A program made the translations under genes and the position numbers. Shown here piece by piece: positions 38,032 to 45,597 of a stretch of 64,000 nt of DNA. Under the pieces are notes generated by a model. The model saw only the letters and a program-made list of their open reading frames with translations, did not search any database and had not been told where the DNA came from. The DNA is taken from assembly GCA_036505635.1 (NCBI GenBank), contig DASXTC010000037.1, forward strand, positions 97,570-161,569, written 5' to 3'. This DNA is from DASXTC01 sp036505635 (GTDB taxonomy: Bacteria; Acidobacteriota; Polarisedimenticolia; JACPZX01; DASXTC01). Every line of letters starts with the position of its first letter. The first letter of the stretch is position 1.

Positions 38032-38613
38032 GTGTCCAATCGAAATCTCCGCGAACCAATCCGCGGCCTCTTCACCGGCACCTCTATCGGCGCCAGCGCC
38101 GAAGATCATCCGGATCTCCCGGGCCTCGCTCTCTACGATCTCCAGCTCGGAATCTGCGACACGAGGATCGACCCGGATGACGCGCGAGCGGAATTCTCCC
38201 GGCTCGTCTCTCTCATCCACGCTAGACAGGAGGCCGCAAACCGGAGCTGGCTCGAAGACAAGGTTGGAAAGCTGTGTTTCCCGCTCGACCCGCAACGACG
38301 ATCCGAGCTGCTGGCCGGAGTGAAACAGTGGCTCGAAGCCTTCCGCGACATTCCGGCCCCGAACGCCGGCGACGTGGCGCTCCGGAGGATCTTCGAGATT
38401 GCGGCCCGCGAGCTTGCGAGGCCGGGCGCTCGACTTACCCTCGGTTCGATCCTCCGGATTCTCACGGAGATTTACGGCCCCGCCTTCACCCGGCACTTTC
38501 CCCTCGGCAGTCTGCAACTCGCCTATAGAGCCGTCCGCAAGCAGCAAGCCAAGCTGATCGCGGAGCGCGACCGCTTGCGCAAATTGCACCCCCAATCTGC
38601 GCAGCAACTATAA
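38032..38613 (+). CDS. Hypothetical protein, first gene of element 1
   Basis: The 193-aa product is mostly helical and charged (for example DDARAEFSRLVSLIHARQEA and AYRAVRKQQAKLIAERDRLR), with no recognised domain. The GTG start at 38032 has GGAG five to six bases upstream. Its position next to the attachment site and ahead of two HTH genes is typical of a regulator or accessory replication gene, but the sequence does not show which. Confidence 0.6.
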   Translation: MSNRNLREPIRGLFTGTSIGASAEDHPDLPGLALYDLQLGICDTRIDPDDARAEFSRLVSLIHARQEAANRSWLEDKVGKLCFPLDPQRRSELLAGVKQWLEAFRDIPAPNAGDVALRRIFEIAARELARPGARLTLGSILRILTEIYGPAFTRHFPLGSLQLAYRAVRKQQAKLIAERDRLRKLHPQSAQQL

Positions 38614-38663
38614 GTAAACACGCGGTTTAGCTCTTGACCGCGCGTGGCGCCCGTGGTCTGATC

Positions 38664-38864
38664 ATGGGCGTGGAGAAGATAAGCGGACTCGACCTACTGC
38701 TAGAACGACGGCGCCGCGCGTTGACTCAGTGGCAGCTCGCTCGCCTGTCCGACGTGCCCCCCTACAAGATCTCCAGCGTCGAGAATTACCGCGACGAGCT
38801 GACGCCGGATGAGGAATCCCGCCTGCGCGCCGCTCTGCAATCCGTCCCGCCGGAGCGCGGATGA
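38664..38864 (+). CDS. Small XRE-like helix-turn-helix protein
   Basis: The 66-aa product contains RRRRALTQWQLARLSDVPPY followed by KISSVENYRDELTPDEESRL, the layout of a single XRE/lambda-repressor-type HTH. It overlaps the next gene as ATGA. A TTG thirty bases upstream is an alternative start. It is likely a regulator of the element's early operon. Confidence 0.65.
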   Translation: MGVEKISGLDLLLERRRRALTQWQLARLSDVPPYKISSVENYRDELTPDEESRLRAALQSVPPERG

Positions 38865-39097
38865 GCCCGCGCCCCGCCCTGACACTCGTGCCCGACACTT
38901 CGGATCTGCTCACGCCGAGCGAGGGCGCCGCCCCGCTGCGCGTTCGGCCGCGCACGCTGATCGGATGGGCGCGCGACGGCCGGATCGCCTTCGTGGATCT
39001 GGCGCCTCGGAAAAACGGCGCCGCCGGCTGCATCCGATTCCGCAAGGCCGACATCGCGGCCTTCATCGAGGCTTGTGTCAGAAAGGCCGCGCGATGA
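38861..39097 (+). CDS. MerR/AlpA-like helix-turn-helix protein (excisionase-type)
   Basis: The 78-aa product has LLTPSEGAAPLRVRPRTLIG and ARDGRIAFVDL ... CIRFRKADIAAFIEACV, the winged-helix pattern of small excisionase and AlpA regulators. It is coupled by four-base overlaps to the genes on both sides. Element 2 has a protein of the same kind at the matching position (63146-63397). It could control excision, or transcription of the replication module. Confidence 0.7.
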   Translation: MSPRPALTLVPDTSDLLTPSEGAAPLRVRPRTLIGWARDGRIAFVDLAPRKNGAAGCIRFRKADIAAFIEACVRKAAR

Positions 39098-39288
39098 TCG
39101 AAGCCGAGGCGGTGGCCGAGCTGCGTCGAGACGTTGCCCACCTACGGGCGAACGTCGAGGCGCACGTCTTCGATTCGCGATTCCGCCGACCCTTCGTCAT
39201 TCGCCTATCGCTCGCACTCGACTCGATCACCCTGATCCAGGAACGCCTTGACGAGCTGCAACGGCTCGCGCGCCGGGAGGCCGCATGA
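39094..39288 (+). CDS. Small helical protein preceding the replication gene
   Basis: This 64-aa product (MIEAEAVAELRRDVAHLRAN) is almost all helix with no recognised domain. It overlaps its neighbours by four bases on each side (ATGA at 39094 and 39285). Element 2 has a 71-aa helical protein in the same slot, which suggests a conserved accessory role in replication or its regulation. Confidence 0.6.
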   Translation: MIEAEAVAELRRDVAHLRANVEAHVFDSRFRRPFVIRLSLALDSITLIQERLDELQRLARREAA

Positions 39289-41387
39289 ACGGCGCGGCGG
39301 TCCTGCGCCCGGAGCACAAGTTCGAGCTTGAGCGTTCCGGAATCGCGCCAGACGTGATCGCGGAGGCCGGCGTCCGATCCGTCGAGGACGCGGAGGCGCA
39401 CGACTTCGGATTCCGCAACGGCGGCCTCCCCGTGGATGGTCTGCTCTTCCCGTTCATCGACATTGAGGCGGGGACCTGGAGCGGGCGCTTCGCGCTGCTG
39501 AAGCCCGACCTGCACGCGAACGGCGCGAAGTATCTATCCCCCTACGGTGAACGGCTCCGACTGCACTTCGCCCCGGGAGCGGGCGCGCTGCTGCAAGCCG
39601 TATCCGTCCCCGTGCTGTGGATCGAGGGTGTCAAGAAGGCGCTCGCCGTCGAGAGCTGGCGCAGACGCGATGGACGGACCGCGCTCGTGATCGGGATCTC
39701 CGGCTGCTGGGGGTGGCGCCGCGCCATCAAGGGGAACCTGCCGGATGGATCGCTCGGCAAGATCGGGAGCGAGCCCATCCCCGACTTCAATCTGATCGCG
39801 TGGAAGGGCCGCGAGGTGATCGTCGGGCTCGACGGCGACGTGGTGACGAAGCCGGACGTCGCCCGCGCCGAGCGCGCACTGGTCGCGGAGCTGAGGAGAC
39901 GCGGTGCCCGTGTTCGCGTGATGCGCATCCCTCCCGCACCGGACGGATCGCGCCGGGGGGCCGATGACTTCATCGTCCAGGAAGGTGACGAGGCGTGGGC
40001 GCGCCTGTTGGACGAGGCCCACCCCTACGGCGAAGCGGCCAACGCGAAGTGGTCCGATCTTCGGACTGAGTTGGGCTACGCGCGCGAGTTCGTCCGCATG
40101 CACGGCCGCGATCTTCTCCACGTCGTGGCCTGGCGCAAGTGGCTGAGCTGGGATGGCACCCGATGGAGGATCGACGACACGGGAGAGGTACGCCGACTCG
40201 CGAAGTCGTTCACCCGTGCGGCGACCCAAGCGGCACTCGACGCGAACGACAAGGACGGGATCGCCATCTGTCTGAAGATGGAGAAGGCCCGCGCCCTTGA
40301 GTCGTGGTTGTCGCTGGCCGCGACCGAGGCCGAAGTCGCTATCTCGCCCGAAGTGCTCGACCGCGATACGTGGCTGCTGAACGTCGAGAACGGGGCGCTC
40401 GATCTTCACTCTGGCGAGCTGCAACCGCATCGGCGCGAGGACCTGATCACCAAGCTCGCCCCCGTCGCCTATGACCCGGAGGCCACGGCCCCACTCTTTG
40501 ACGCCTTCCTCGCGCGCGTGCTTCCCGATCCAGAGGTTCGCGCTTTCGTCCAGCGATTCCTCGGCTACGCCCTGACCGGCACGGTGGGCGAGCACCTGCT
40601 GGTCTTTTTCTACGGGACCGGCCGCAACGGAAAGAGCACGCTGCTGATCGTCGTGCTGCGAATCCTGGCCGAGTATGGAATCCAGGCACCACCGGGACTG
40701 CTGCTGGCGATAGCAGAGCGGGATCACCCGACCGGGATCACAACGCTCTTCGGCCGTCGCCTCGCCGTTTCGATGGAGGCGGGCGAGGGACGACGATTCC
40801 GCGAGGAGCTGGTCAAGCAATTGACCGGCGGGGATCGTCTGTCGGCGCGCCGCATGCGGGAAGACTTCTGGGAGTTCGATCCGACTCATAAGCTCATCCT
40901 GTCCGCGAACCACAGGCCCGACATCCGCGGCACCGACGTTGCGATCTGGAGCCGGATCGCATTGGTCCCCTTCACCGTCACGATCCCGAGGGCAGAGCGC
41001 GACAAGGATCTCCCCGACAAGCTGATGAAGGAAGCACCCGGCATCCTCCGATGGCTGGCCGATGGGTGTCGGGAGTGGCAGAGGATCGGGCTTGCGCCGC
41101 CCGAGGCCGTGAGCGCGGCGACAGATGAGTACCGGGCGCTCGTGGATACGGTTGGCGAGTTCATCGGGGAGCGGTGCATCGCCTACGACGGCGCGAAGGT
41201 GACGAAGGGTGTCCTGTACCGCGGTTACGTCGAGTGGGCCAGAGCCCGTGGAGAGGAGCCGCTGACACAGCGCGCGTTCGGGGAGCGGATGATCGAACGC
41301 GGCTTCACCGAGCTGCGCGAGGGCAAGGACCGGACTCGCACCTGGAACGGGATCGGACTGCTGGCGACAGACCGGGAGGACGAATGA
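39285..41387 (+). CDS. Primase-helicase: DUF3854-like TOPRIM region plus D5/P4-type SF3 helicase
   Basis: The 700-aa product has an N-terminal DUF3854/TOPRIM-like region (VLWIEGVKKALAVESW, VIVGLDGDVVTKPD). A D5-N-like segment follows (WLLNVENGALDLHSGEL), then an SF3 helicase: Walker A YGTGRNGKSTLL, Walker B AVSMEAGEG, motif C LILSANHRPDIRGTD. The tail resembles a primase-C-terminal or HTH domain. Such proteins start replication of phages, satellites and plasmids. Repeats resembling an origin lie immediately downstream. Element 2 has an unrelated replication protein in the same place. Confidence 0.88.
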   Translation: MNGAAVLRPEHKFELERSGIAPDVIAEAGVRSVEDAEAHDFGFRNGGLPVDGLLFPFIDIEAGTWSGRFALLKPDLHANGAKYLSPYGERLRLHFAPGAGALLQAVSVPVLWIEGVKKALAVESWRRRDGRTALVIGISGCWGWRRAIKGNLPDGSLGKIGSEPIPDFNLIAWKGREVIVGLDGDVVTKPDVARAERALVAELRRRGARVRVMRIPPAPDGSRRGADDFIVQEGDEAWARLLDEAHPYGEAANAKWSDLRTELGYAREFVRMHGRDLLHVVAWRKWLSWDGTRWRIDDTGEVRRLAKSFTRAATQAALDANDKDGIAICLKMEKARALESWLSLAATEAEVAISPEVLDRDTWLLNVENGALDLHSGELQPHRREDLITKLAPVAYDPEATAPLFDAFLARVLPDPEVRAFVQRFLGYALTGTVGEHLLVFFYGTGRNGKSTLLIVVLRILAEYGIQAPPGLLLAIAERDHPTGITTLFGRRLAVSMEAGEGRRFREELVKQLTGGDRLSARRMREDFWEFDPTHKLILSANHRPDIRGTDVAIWSRIALVPFTVTIPRAERDKDLPDKLMKEAPGILRWLADGCREWQRIGLAPPEAVSAATDEYRALVDTVGEFIGERCIAYDGAKVTKGVLYRGYVEWARARGEEPLTQRAFGERMIERGFTELREGKDRTRTWNGIGLLATDREDE

Positions 41388-41495
41388 GGCGGACACAGAC
41401 CGCAAGCGGACGCACTTTCCTAGTTCGCCGCCTACGCGCGCGCGGGAGGGTGTTAAGGCGGGATTCACGTCCGCCTGTGTCCTGCGTCCGCCTGT
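41388..41495. repeat. Candidate origin of element 1: paired 17-bp-spaced repeats in inverted arrangement
   Basis: Just after the primase-helicase stop, GCGGAC occurs at 41389 and 41406, 17 bp apart. Its complement GTCCGC occurs at 41469 and 41486, again 17 bp apart. The arms extend to about 30 bp of imperfect inverted repeat, and CGTCCGCCTGT is perfectly repeated at 41468 and 41485. Element 2 has GTCCG-core repeats in the same location. A replication origin or a repressor array is possible. Confidence 0.5.
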
Positions 41496-41792
41496 TGGAC
41501 TTCGCGCCCGGCGCTGCAGCGCCAACCCTCCCCTGGCCGACCGGGCACCGGGGCGAACCGGACGCCCTGGCCCTCGACACCCGCGAGACACCCGCCGCGC
41601 CTGCCCTGGCCCGGGGCTCGTCACGACTGCCGGCGGCAACGCCCCCACATACCCCCACACACAGAAGGGCCATCGGCCTAAAAGCGTTGAACTGCAAGGC
41701 ATCTACGCAGAACACTACGGTTAGAGTAACCGTGGCCCGGCCCGCGCTGCTGAGATGGGGCCTCGAAGGGGCCGACCCGGGGCCAGTCACTC
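41496..41792. other. Noncoding stretch of element 1 between repeats and conserved block
   Basis: Nearly 300 bp without a supported gene; frames on either strand here are unlike any family. It holds a third C-rich motif (CCCCCACATACCCCCACAC, from about 41642) resembling the 19-mers at the element ends, and the palindrome listed separately. Confidence 0.4.
41717..41733. promoter_or_regulatory. Perfect 7-3-7 palindrome
   Basis: ACGGTTA-GAG-TAACCGT lies 168 bp before gene A. Element 2 has a different palindrome of the same geometry (60755-60771) in the same interval. An operator or a small hairpin is possible; no T-run follows, so a terminator is unlikely. Confidence 0.4.
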
Positions 41793-41900
41793 GCAAGGCG
41801 AAAGGCACCGACAATGATATGCACTTTAGTTATAACGCATATGTAACGCGCATGATGTCCCACGGATTTGGTGGCGTTCCAGCATGTTGCGGGGGCTTTG
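41793..41900 (+). promoter_or_regulatory. Conserved regulatory block upstream of gene A (element 1 copy)
   Basis: This 108-bp block matches 60556-60663 of element 2 (opposite strand) in patches with almost constant spacing: GCAAGGCGAAAG, ATGATATGCA, ACGCAT, TCCCA and CGTTCCAGCATGT. The run then continues into the first codons of gene A (GGCTAGGCGCGAGCGGCACC). Conservation of short patches with fixed spacing indicates protein-binding or promoter sites, not coding sequence. Confidence 0.65.
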
Positions 41901-42407
41901 GTGGCTAGGCGCGAGCGGCACCGCACCTGCCCGCTGGAGCGGTTCCAGTGGCGCACCCGAGCGCGGATGGATGCGAGCGAGCTGGATCCCGACCTGGGCA
42001 CGCTGCTGTTGGCGATGGCCGAGGAGATGACGCGCGAATGTCCGGGTGCCTCGATGATGCTCCGGGCGCTGGAGGCTCGTTACTGCGATCTCTACGGGCG
42101 CCTGGAGGGCGCGGAGGCGGGCGAGCTGATGACGCACGCTCGGGCGGTTTCTCAGCTTGAGGCGCTGTATCGGTCGATTCGCCTGGCCTCGGGGCGGGAG
42201 GGGGCGCGCAAGCTTCGCGGGTTGCCCACGGCGGACGGGCCGCGGCCCCGCCGAGGTGGCTTGCCCGCTGCGGCGCGGGCCGCTGACGGGGCGAACGAGG
42301 GCGGGGGCGAGTCTCAGGACGTGGACGGTGACGAAGCCTCGCAGGGCGGCCTCCAGGGCCACGAATCAGGGCGTAGAAACGAATCTGGTGAAGGGGAGGA
42401 AGCGTGA
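41901..42407 (+). CDS. Conserved element protein A (168 aa), unknown function
   Basis: The 168-aa product starts VARRERHRTCPLERFQWRTR and is clearly homologous to 60049-60555, which has exactly the same length. Shared runs include LYGRLEGAE, ELMTHxR, VSQLEALYRSIRLAS and REGARKLRGLP. It is helical in the first 110 residues with a low-complexity tail. The GTG start is fixed by conservation with the ATG of the element 2 copy, although an ATG at 41868 is in frame. It begins the A-B-C operon after the origin-like region. No family recognised; a small terminase-like or DNA-binding role is speculation. Confidence 0.75.
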   Translation: MARRERHRTCPLERFQWRTRARMDASELDPDLGTLLLAMAEEMTRECPGASMMLRALEARYCDLYGRLEGAEAGELMTHARAVSQLEALYRSIRLASGREGARKLRGLPTADGPRPRRGGLPAAARAADGANEGGGESQDVDGDEASQGGLQGHESGRRNESGEGEEA

Positions 42408-42610
42408 GCGATCTTCTGTTCGGCGGCGTGACCGAGTTCAAGAGCCCGAGCAACAGGATTCTCCTGGTCGTTCGGGGCCGTCTGCCCGTGGGCGAGGATG
42501 ATGTCTGCTGGCTGCTTCATCTGGCGAAGGCGATCAATCGCGAGCTGGACTCTGTAGCACGGCGGCAGGTGCCGCGAAACGACAGCGCCGCGCAAGCGGC
42601 AGGGAGGTAG
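42404..42610 (+). CDS. Small hypothetical protein between A and B (element 1 only)
   Basis: The 68-aa product (MSDLLFGGVTEFKSPSNRIL) has no recognised domain. Its GTG overlaps gene A's stop as GTGA, so it is translationally coupled. Element 2 lacks it: there gene A overlaps gene B directly. Confidence 0.5.
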   Translation: MSDLLFGGVTEFKSPSNRILLVVRGRLPVGEDDVCWLLHLAKAINRELDSVARRQVPRNDSAAQAAGR

Positions 42611-42614
42611 GACG

Positions 42615-43103
42615 ATGAAGACACTCGATGAAGTGGTAGTGGCGCTCAAGGGGATGGTGAGTGACGGGGCATCCCGCCGCGAGCTGGCCGGGGTGGTGAA
42701 TCTCGATGGTTTGGGTTTCGTCGGGTGTTACATGAACGGCCAGGGCTATCCACTCTTGCAGGACCCGGGCCCGACGCTGGCCTTTAAGGATCGCGGCGGT
42801 GACGCCTCCGCGGCCGTGAAATTGAAAGACGAGGATCTGGCATTCATCGAGCGTTGCGGGATGAAGCCGGAGGCGGTCATGCGGCACATGCCCCCGCCGG
42901 GATCGTCGTCGGCCGCGCGCCGGGAGCGGGAGGCGCTTCGCCTGAAGGCCGCTGAGATGGCCGGGCCGCTCGACGCGGCCGAGACTGCGGAGATGAAGGC
43001 GCTCTCACAGCGGGCGACGGCGGGCACGCTCAATCCTGCCGGGCAGGATCGCCTCGTGGCCCTTCTGGATCGCTCGCTCGCGGCGTTCGGAGGTGGCCGA
43101 TGA
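42615..43103 (+). CDS. Conserved element protein B, element 1 form (162 aa)
   Basis: The N-terminal ~115 residues (MKTLDEVVVALKGMVSDGAS) are not shared with element 2. The last ~45 (AETAEMKALSQRATAGTLNP then QDRLVALLDRSLAAFGGGR) align with the C-terminus of the 105-aa product at 59735-60052 (DEPGQRRLVMLLDKIEAVRG). A ribosome-binding site (GGGAGGT) precedes the ATG. It overlaps gene C as ATGA. Unknown function; the shared C-terminus may bind protein A or C. Confidence 0.65.
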   Translation: MKTLDEVVVALKGMVSDGASRRELAGVVNLDGLGFVGCYMNGQGYPLLQDPGPTLAFKDRGGDASAAVKLKDEDLAFIERCGMKPEAVMRHMPPPGSSSAARREREALRLKAAEMAGPLDAAETAEMKALSQRATAGTLNPAGQDRLVALLDRSLAAFGGGR

Positions 43104-44035
43104 CGAAGCCGACGAAGCCCGCGGGCGCGGAGGTGCCGGCCGCATTCTCGGATCGCCCCGGTGGACTGCTTAACAGCCCGGCCGCAGTCGAGGCCGTCAC
43201 GATCCTCGACCGGCTCGGGATCGACCATTCGGGTCACGACAAAGTGATCCGCGAGCTGGCCCCGGTTGCCTGGGCCGAATGGCTCCGGGGTGGCGGCGCC
43301 ACGATGGATCGCGAGCGTCTCGGCAACCTCCAGCACGAGCGGTCCCGCGCCATCGGGAGGAAGGGCGGGCTGATGCGCCAGGGCATGCCGACGCAGGAGG
43401 TCGAGGGCGAGCTGGCCGCGCTGGAGCGGGACATCGCGCGCTATCAGGCGCTCGTGGATGCGGCCGGAGACGCCTGCCTCGACGATCAGCTCGCGCGCCG
43501 CGCGAAGGCGGATGAGTCGGCCCGGAAACTGGCCGACCTTCAAGCACAGCTCGCGCCCTTGCGGGCCGCGCGGGTCCGCTCAGCCGAAGTCGAGGCGATG
43601 GAACGGGCAGAGCTGGAAGCCGAGCGCGCCGCGCATGGCGATGCGGCACGATTCGCGGCGGGCGCGGCGGAGTTCGAACGGCGCGGCGCGCAGGCGGGCA
43701 AGCTCCGGCAGAAGGCGCACGCGGCGCTGGCGGCCTCATGCGAGACGGCGTGCGCCCGGCTCGGGTCGGAGGCGGCCGGTCTGGTCCTGCCCGACCTGGA
43801 GTTCCTCCAGCGCAACCCGCATCGCGCACCGGCCGCGGTGGAGGACTTGCATAGGAGGGCGGCCGTGCTGTTCGATCTGATCGAGCGGCTCGGCGACCAT
43901 GCCGGCCGCGGTCCCCGTTCCTTCTGGGCGGGGGCGGGTGAGGCCACGGGGGTCATTGCCGGCCGGTGCGGTCTGGCTTCACCGATTCCCACCGAACGCA
44001 CGGCCCTCCGGACGTTCGCGGGCGCGACGTTCTGA
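43100..44035 (+). CDS. Conserved element protein C, coiled-coil rich (311 aa)
   Basis: The middle of the product is long coiled coil (EGELAALERDIARYQALVDA, RKLADLQAQLAPLRA, VEAMERAELEAERAA). It is related to 58767-59738: LERDIARYQALVDAAGD matches LEHNIALVQARLDAAGD, and both have a D-R-E-R segment ahead of it. It ends the A-B-C operon. A scaffold, capsid-remodelling or partition role is possible, but no motif decides this. Confidence 0.65.
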   Translation: MTKPTKPAGAEVPAAFSDRPGGLLNSPAAVEAVTILDRLGIDHSGHDKVIRELAPVAWAEWLRGGGATMDRERLGNLQHERSRAIGRKGGLMRQGMPTQEVEGELAALERDIARYQALVDAAGDACLDDQLARRAKADESARKLADLQAQLAPLRAARVRSAEVEAMERAELEAERAAHGDAARFAAGAAEFERRGAQAGKLRQKAHAALAASCETACARLGSEAAGLVLPDLEFLQRNPHRAPAAVEDLHRRAAVLFDLIERLGDHAGRGPRSFWAGAGEATGVIAGRCGLASPIPTERTALRTFAGATF

Positions 44036-44099
44036 TGAGACTGCGCGTGAAAGGTGTCCGGTCGCGCGGCGGGGCCTTCCTCCCCGAGATTCGCCGGCA

Positions 44100-44178
44100 C
44101 CAGCGTCCAGCGTCGGCCCCCGCCGGGCCGGCGGCCGGCCCCTGGGGCGCGTCCGACCTCCTTCGGGCGGGGACCGGC
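44100..44178 (+). other. Conserved GC-rich segment downstream of gene C (element 1 copy)
   Basis: These 79 nt match 58605-58684 of element 2 (minus strand) at roughly 85 percent by eye, with one or two indels. They include CCAGCGTCC, CGTCGGCCCCC, GGCCGGCGGCCGG and CTCCTTCGGG. Both copies follow gene C in the same orientation, and the sequences around them do not match. The segment is rich in internal palindromes, so a structured RNA, a packaging site or a resolution site are candidates. Confidence 0.6.
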
Positions 44179-44298
44179 AAACAGAGTTACGAGGCGAGCG
44201 GGGGTCCCGGGAAGGCCCCGCCTGCTTCGCGGGCGCGGGATCGGCTGTCGGCCTCACCCCCGGCGGTCGGTCCCGTGGCCGGCTCGACTCACCGGAGC

Positions 44299-44871
44299 AT
44301 GGCCGTGAAGATCAAAGCGCGGGCCATAGACCGCTGCGGGAAGCTACTCAATCAGATCAAGGCGGCGACTGGCGCCCACCTAAAGAGGGACGCCGATGGC
44401 CCGCTTTACGAGTGTGTCGATTGTGGAGAGACCTTCGGGGCCAAGGTGGTTCATTGCCCATCGCCCTGTGACCATCACTACCCCAAACAGGACGGCGCGT
44501 GCAGCAACTGCCACAAATCTCTGTCGCGGCTGAGGCAAGCTATCCCGGCTTCGGGAGCATCGAGGCTGCGAGCCGCATCCGACGCCGGGCAGGATGGGAC
44601 TACGGGGCGCCGCCGAAGTCGGTGGCGTGTCCGACATGCGGAGGCACGGGGAAGATCAAAGGCAATGCTTGCCCTTGATCTCGGGCTGCGATTCAAGCGC
44701 AAGGCCGGAGAGCTGATCAAGGCGGCGCCGAAGCGCGGGCCTCGGGGAAAGCAGGTTCAACGATCCAAAGCGGGGATCGTTGAACCACCGAGCTTCAAAG
44801 ATCAAGGCATCGATCACCACGACGCGCACCTGTACCAGAAGCTCGCGGCCGTGCCGGAGGGACATCGATGA
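44299..44871 (+). CDS. Hypothetical protein with ParB/MT-A70-neighbour-like repeat and cysteine cluster, possibly decayed
   Basis: The 190-aa frame contains MAVKIKARAIDRCGKLLNQI, a zinc-ribbon-like part (CVDCGETFGAKVVHCPSPCD, CSNCHKS), a low-complexity middle, and RKAGELIKAAPKR with LYQKLAAVPE. The ends resemble helical proteins of phages (ARAIRRCGELL ... QKLAAVPE). A separate frame at 44499-44678, with CPTCGGTGKIKGNACP, overlaps the middle, so this may be two or three merged or broken genes. It overlaps the next gene as ATGA. Confidence 0.4.
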   Translation: MAVKIKARAIDRCGKLLNQIKAATGAHLKRDADGPLYECVDCGETFGAKVVHCPSPCDHHYPKQDGACSNCHKSLSRLRQAIPASGASRLRAASDAGQDGTTGRRRSRWRVRHAEARGRSKAMLALDLGLRFKRKAGELIKAAPKRGPRGKQVQRSKAGIVEPPSFKDQGIDHHDAHLYQKLAAVPEGHR

Positions 44872-45116
44872 CCGCGCTCGCCTCCTACGCGAAACAGGCT
44901 GACGATGAATCGCTCTACAAGATGGCCGTCCGAATCAAGGCCCGCGCGATCCGGAAGTGCGGGGCGCTGCTGGATCAGATCAAAGCAAAGGCCGGGCGGC
45001 CTTCTGGAAATGGGTCCGGCGCCGGACCAATTACCCGCACGTCGGCGGCTCGTGACGCAGGGCTATCGCATCGCCAGAAGAAGACCGCGCTGCGCGTCGC
45101 CAGCGTTCCGCGGTGA
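44868..45116 (+). CDS. Small helical phage-type protein related to the preceding gene
   Basis: The 82-aa product (MTALASYAKQADDESLYKMA) contains KMAVRIKARAIRKCGALLDQ, close to the start of the upstream gene, and ends with a segment (LSHRQKKTALRVASVP) like the upstream LAAVPE end. This looks like tandem duplication of one domain with decay of one copy. Such proteins are common in phages next to ParB-like or methyltransferase genes; function unknown. Confidence 0.5.
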   Translation: MTALASYAKQADDESLYKMAVRIKARAIRKCGALLDQIKAKAGRPSGNGSGAGPITRTSAARDAGLSHRQKKTALRVASVPR

Positions 45117-45120
45117 GGCC

Positions 45121-45276
45121 ATGACCGCCCTCGCCCGGTGCAGCGTAGCCGGCTGCGACCGGCTCCGATGGCGAGGCGATCCATCTGGACGCTGCTGGTG
45201 GTGCTCGCCGCTGGCGGTGGACGGATGCGACTTTCCCCGGCCGGCCGCGACGGCGGTGGAGGTGAATCGAGGATGA
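45121..45276 (+). CDS. Very small cysteine-rich protein
   Basis: The 51-aa frame starts MTALARCSVAGCDRLRWRGD and has GRCWWCSPL, two cysteine pairs that could hold zinc. The ribosome-binding site is weak and spaced too closely. It could be a real zinc-finger peptide or chance. Confidence 0.3.
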   Translation: MTALARCSVAGCDRLRWRGDPSGRCWWCSPLAVDGCDFPRPAATAVEVNRG

Positions 45277-45544
45277 TCCCCTGCTGCTGCTGGCGACCCG
45301 GATGGACTGACGCAGGATGCCAGCGCGACGGGCTGCGGAGCCCGGAGGGGCCGCTCAGTCTGATCGGGTGGGCCTATGTCGTGGCCCTGCGATCCGCGCC
45401 CCGACCGGGAGCGGCGAGCCCCGCAGAGCGTCCAGGTTCGACGAAGGAGGTCCCGGACGAGGTAGAACCCGTCCGGCGGATTATCTCTTGCGTTTCCGTC
45501 TAGGCGGGGCGCGGACTTTCAGGCAGACGCCCGGTGCCGCCGTA
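45277..45544. other. Noncoding or decayed stretch of element 1
   Basis: The frames here (for example 45138-45503) show no family resemblance and no ribosome-binding site. With the degraded genes before it, this looks like a region losing its coding capacity. Confidence 0.35.
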
Positions 45545-45589
45545 TTGACAGCATTCTGTCTTTCTGCTAGTCTTGCACCGAAAGGAGGT
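45545..45589 (+). promoter_or_regulatory. Promoter and ribosome-binding site of the RHH-integrase pair
   Basis: -35 TTGACA (45545-45550), a 17-bp spacer and -10 TAGTCT (45568-45573). A near-perfect Shine-Dalgarno AAGGAGGT (45582-45589) sits eight bases before the ATG. Confidence 0.65.
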
Positions 45590-45597
45590 AGAACGCT

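Noticed and set aside
39534..41702. A 722-aa minus-strand frame opposite the element 1 primase-helicase
   Set aside because: It is an antisense shadow typical of GC-rich DNA; the plus-strand frame has clear TOPRIM and SF3 motifs.
44396..44533. A 45-aa plus-strand frame starting MARFTSVS with a GAGGG upstream
   Set aside because: The overlapping frame carries an ordered cysteine cluster, which is better evidence of coding; kept only as an alternative.
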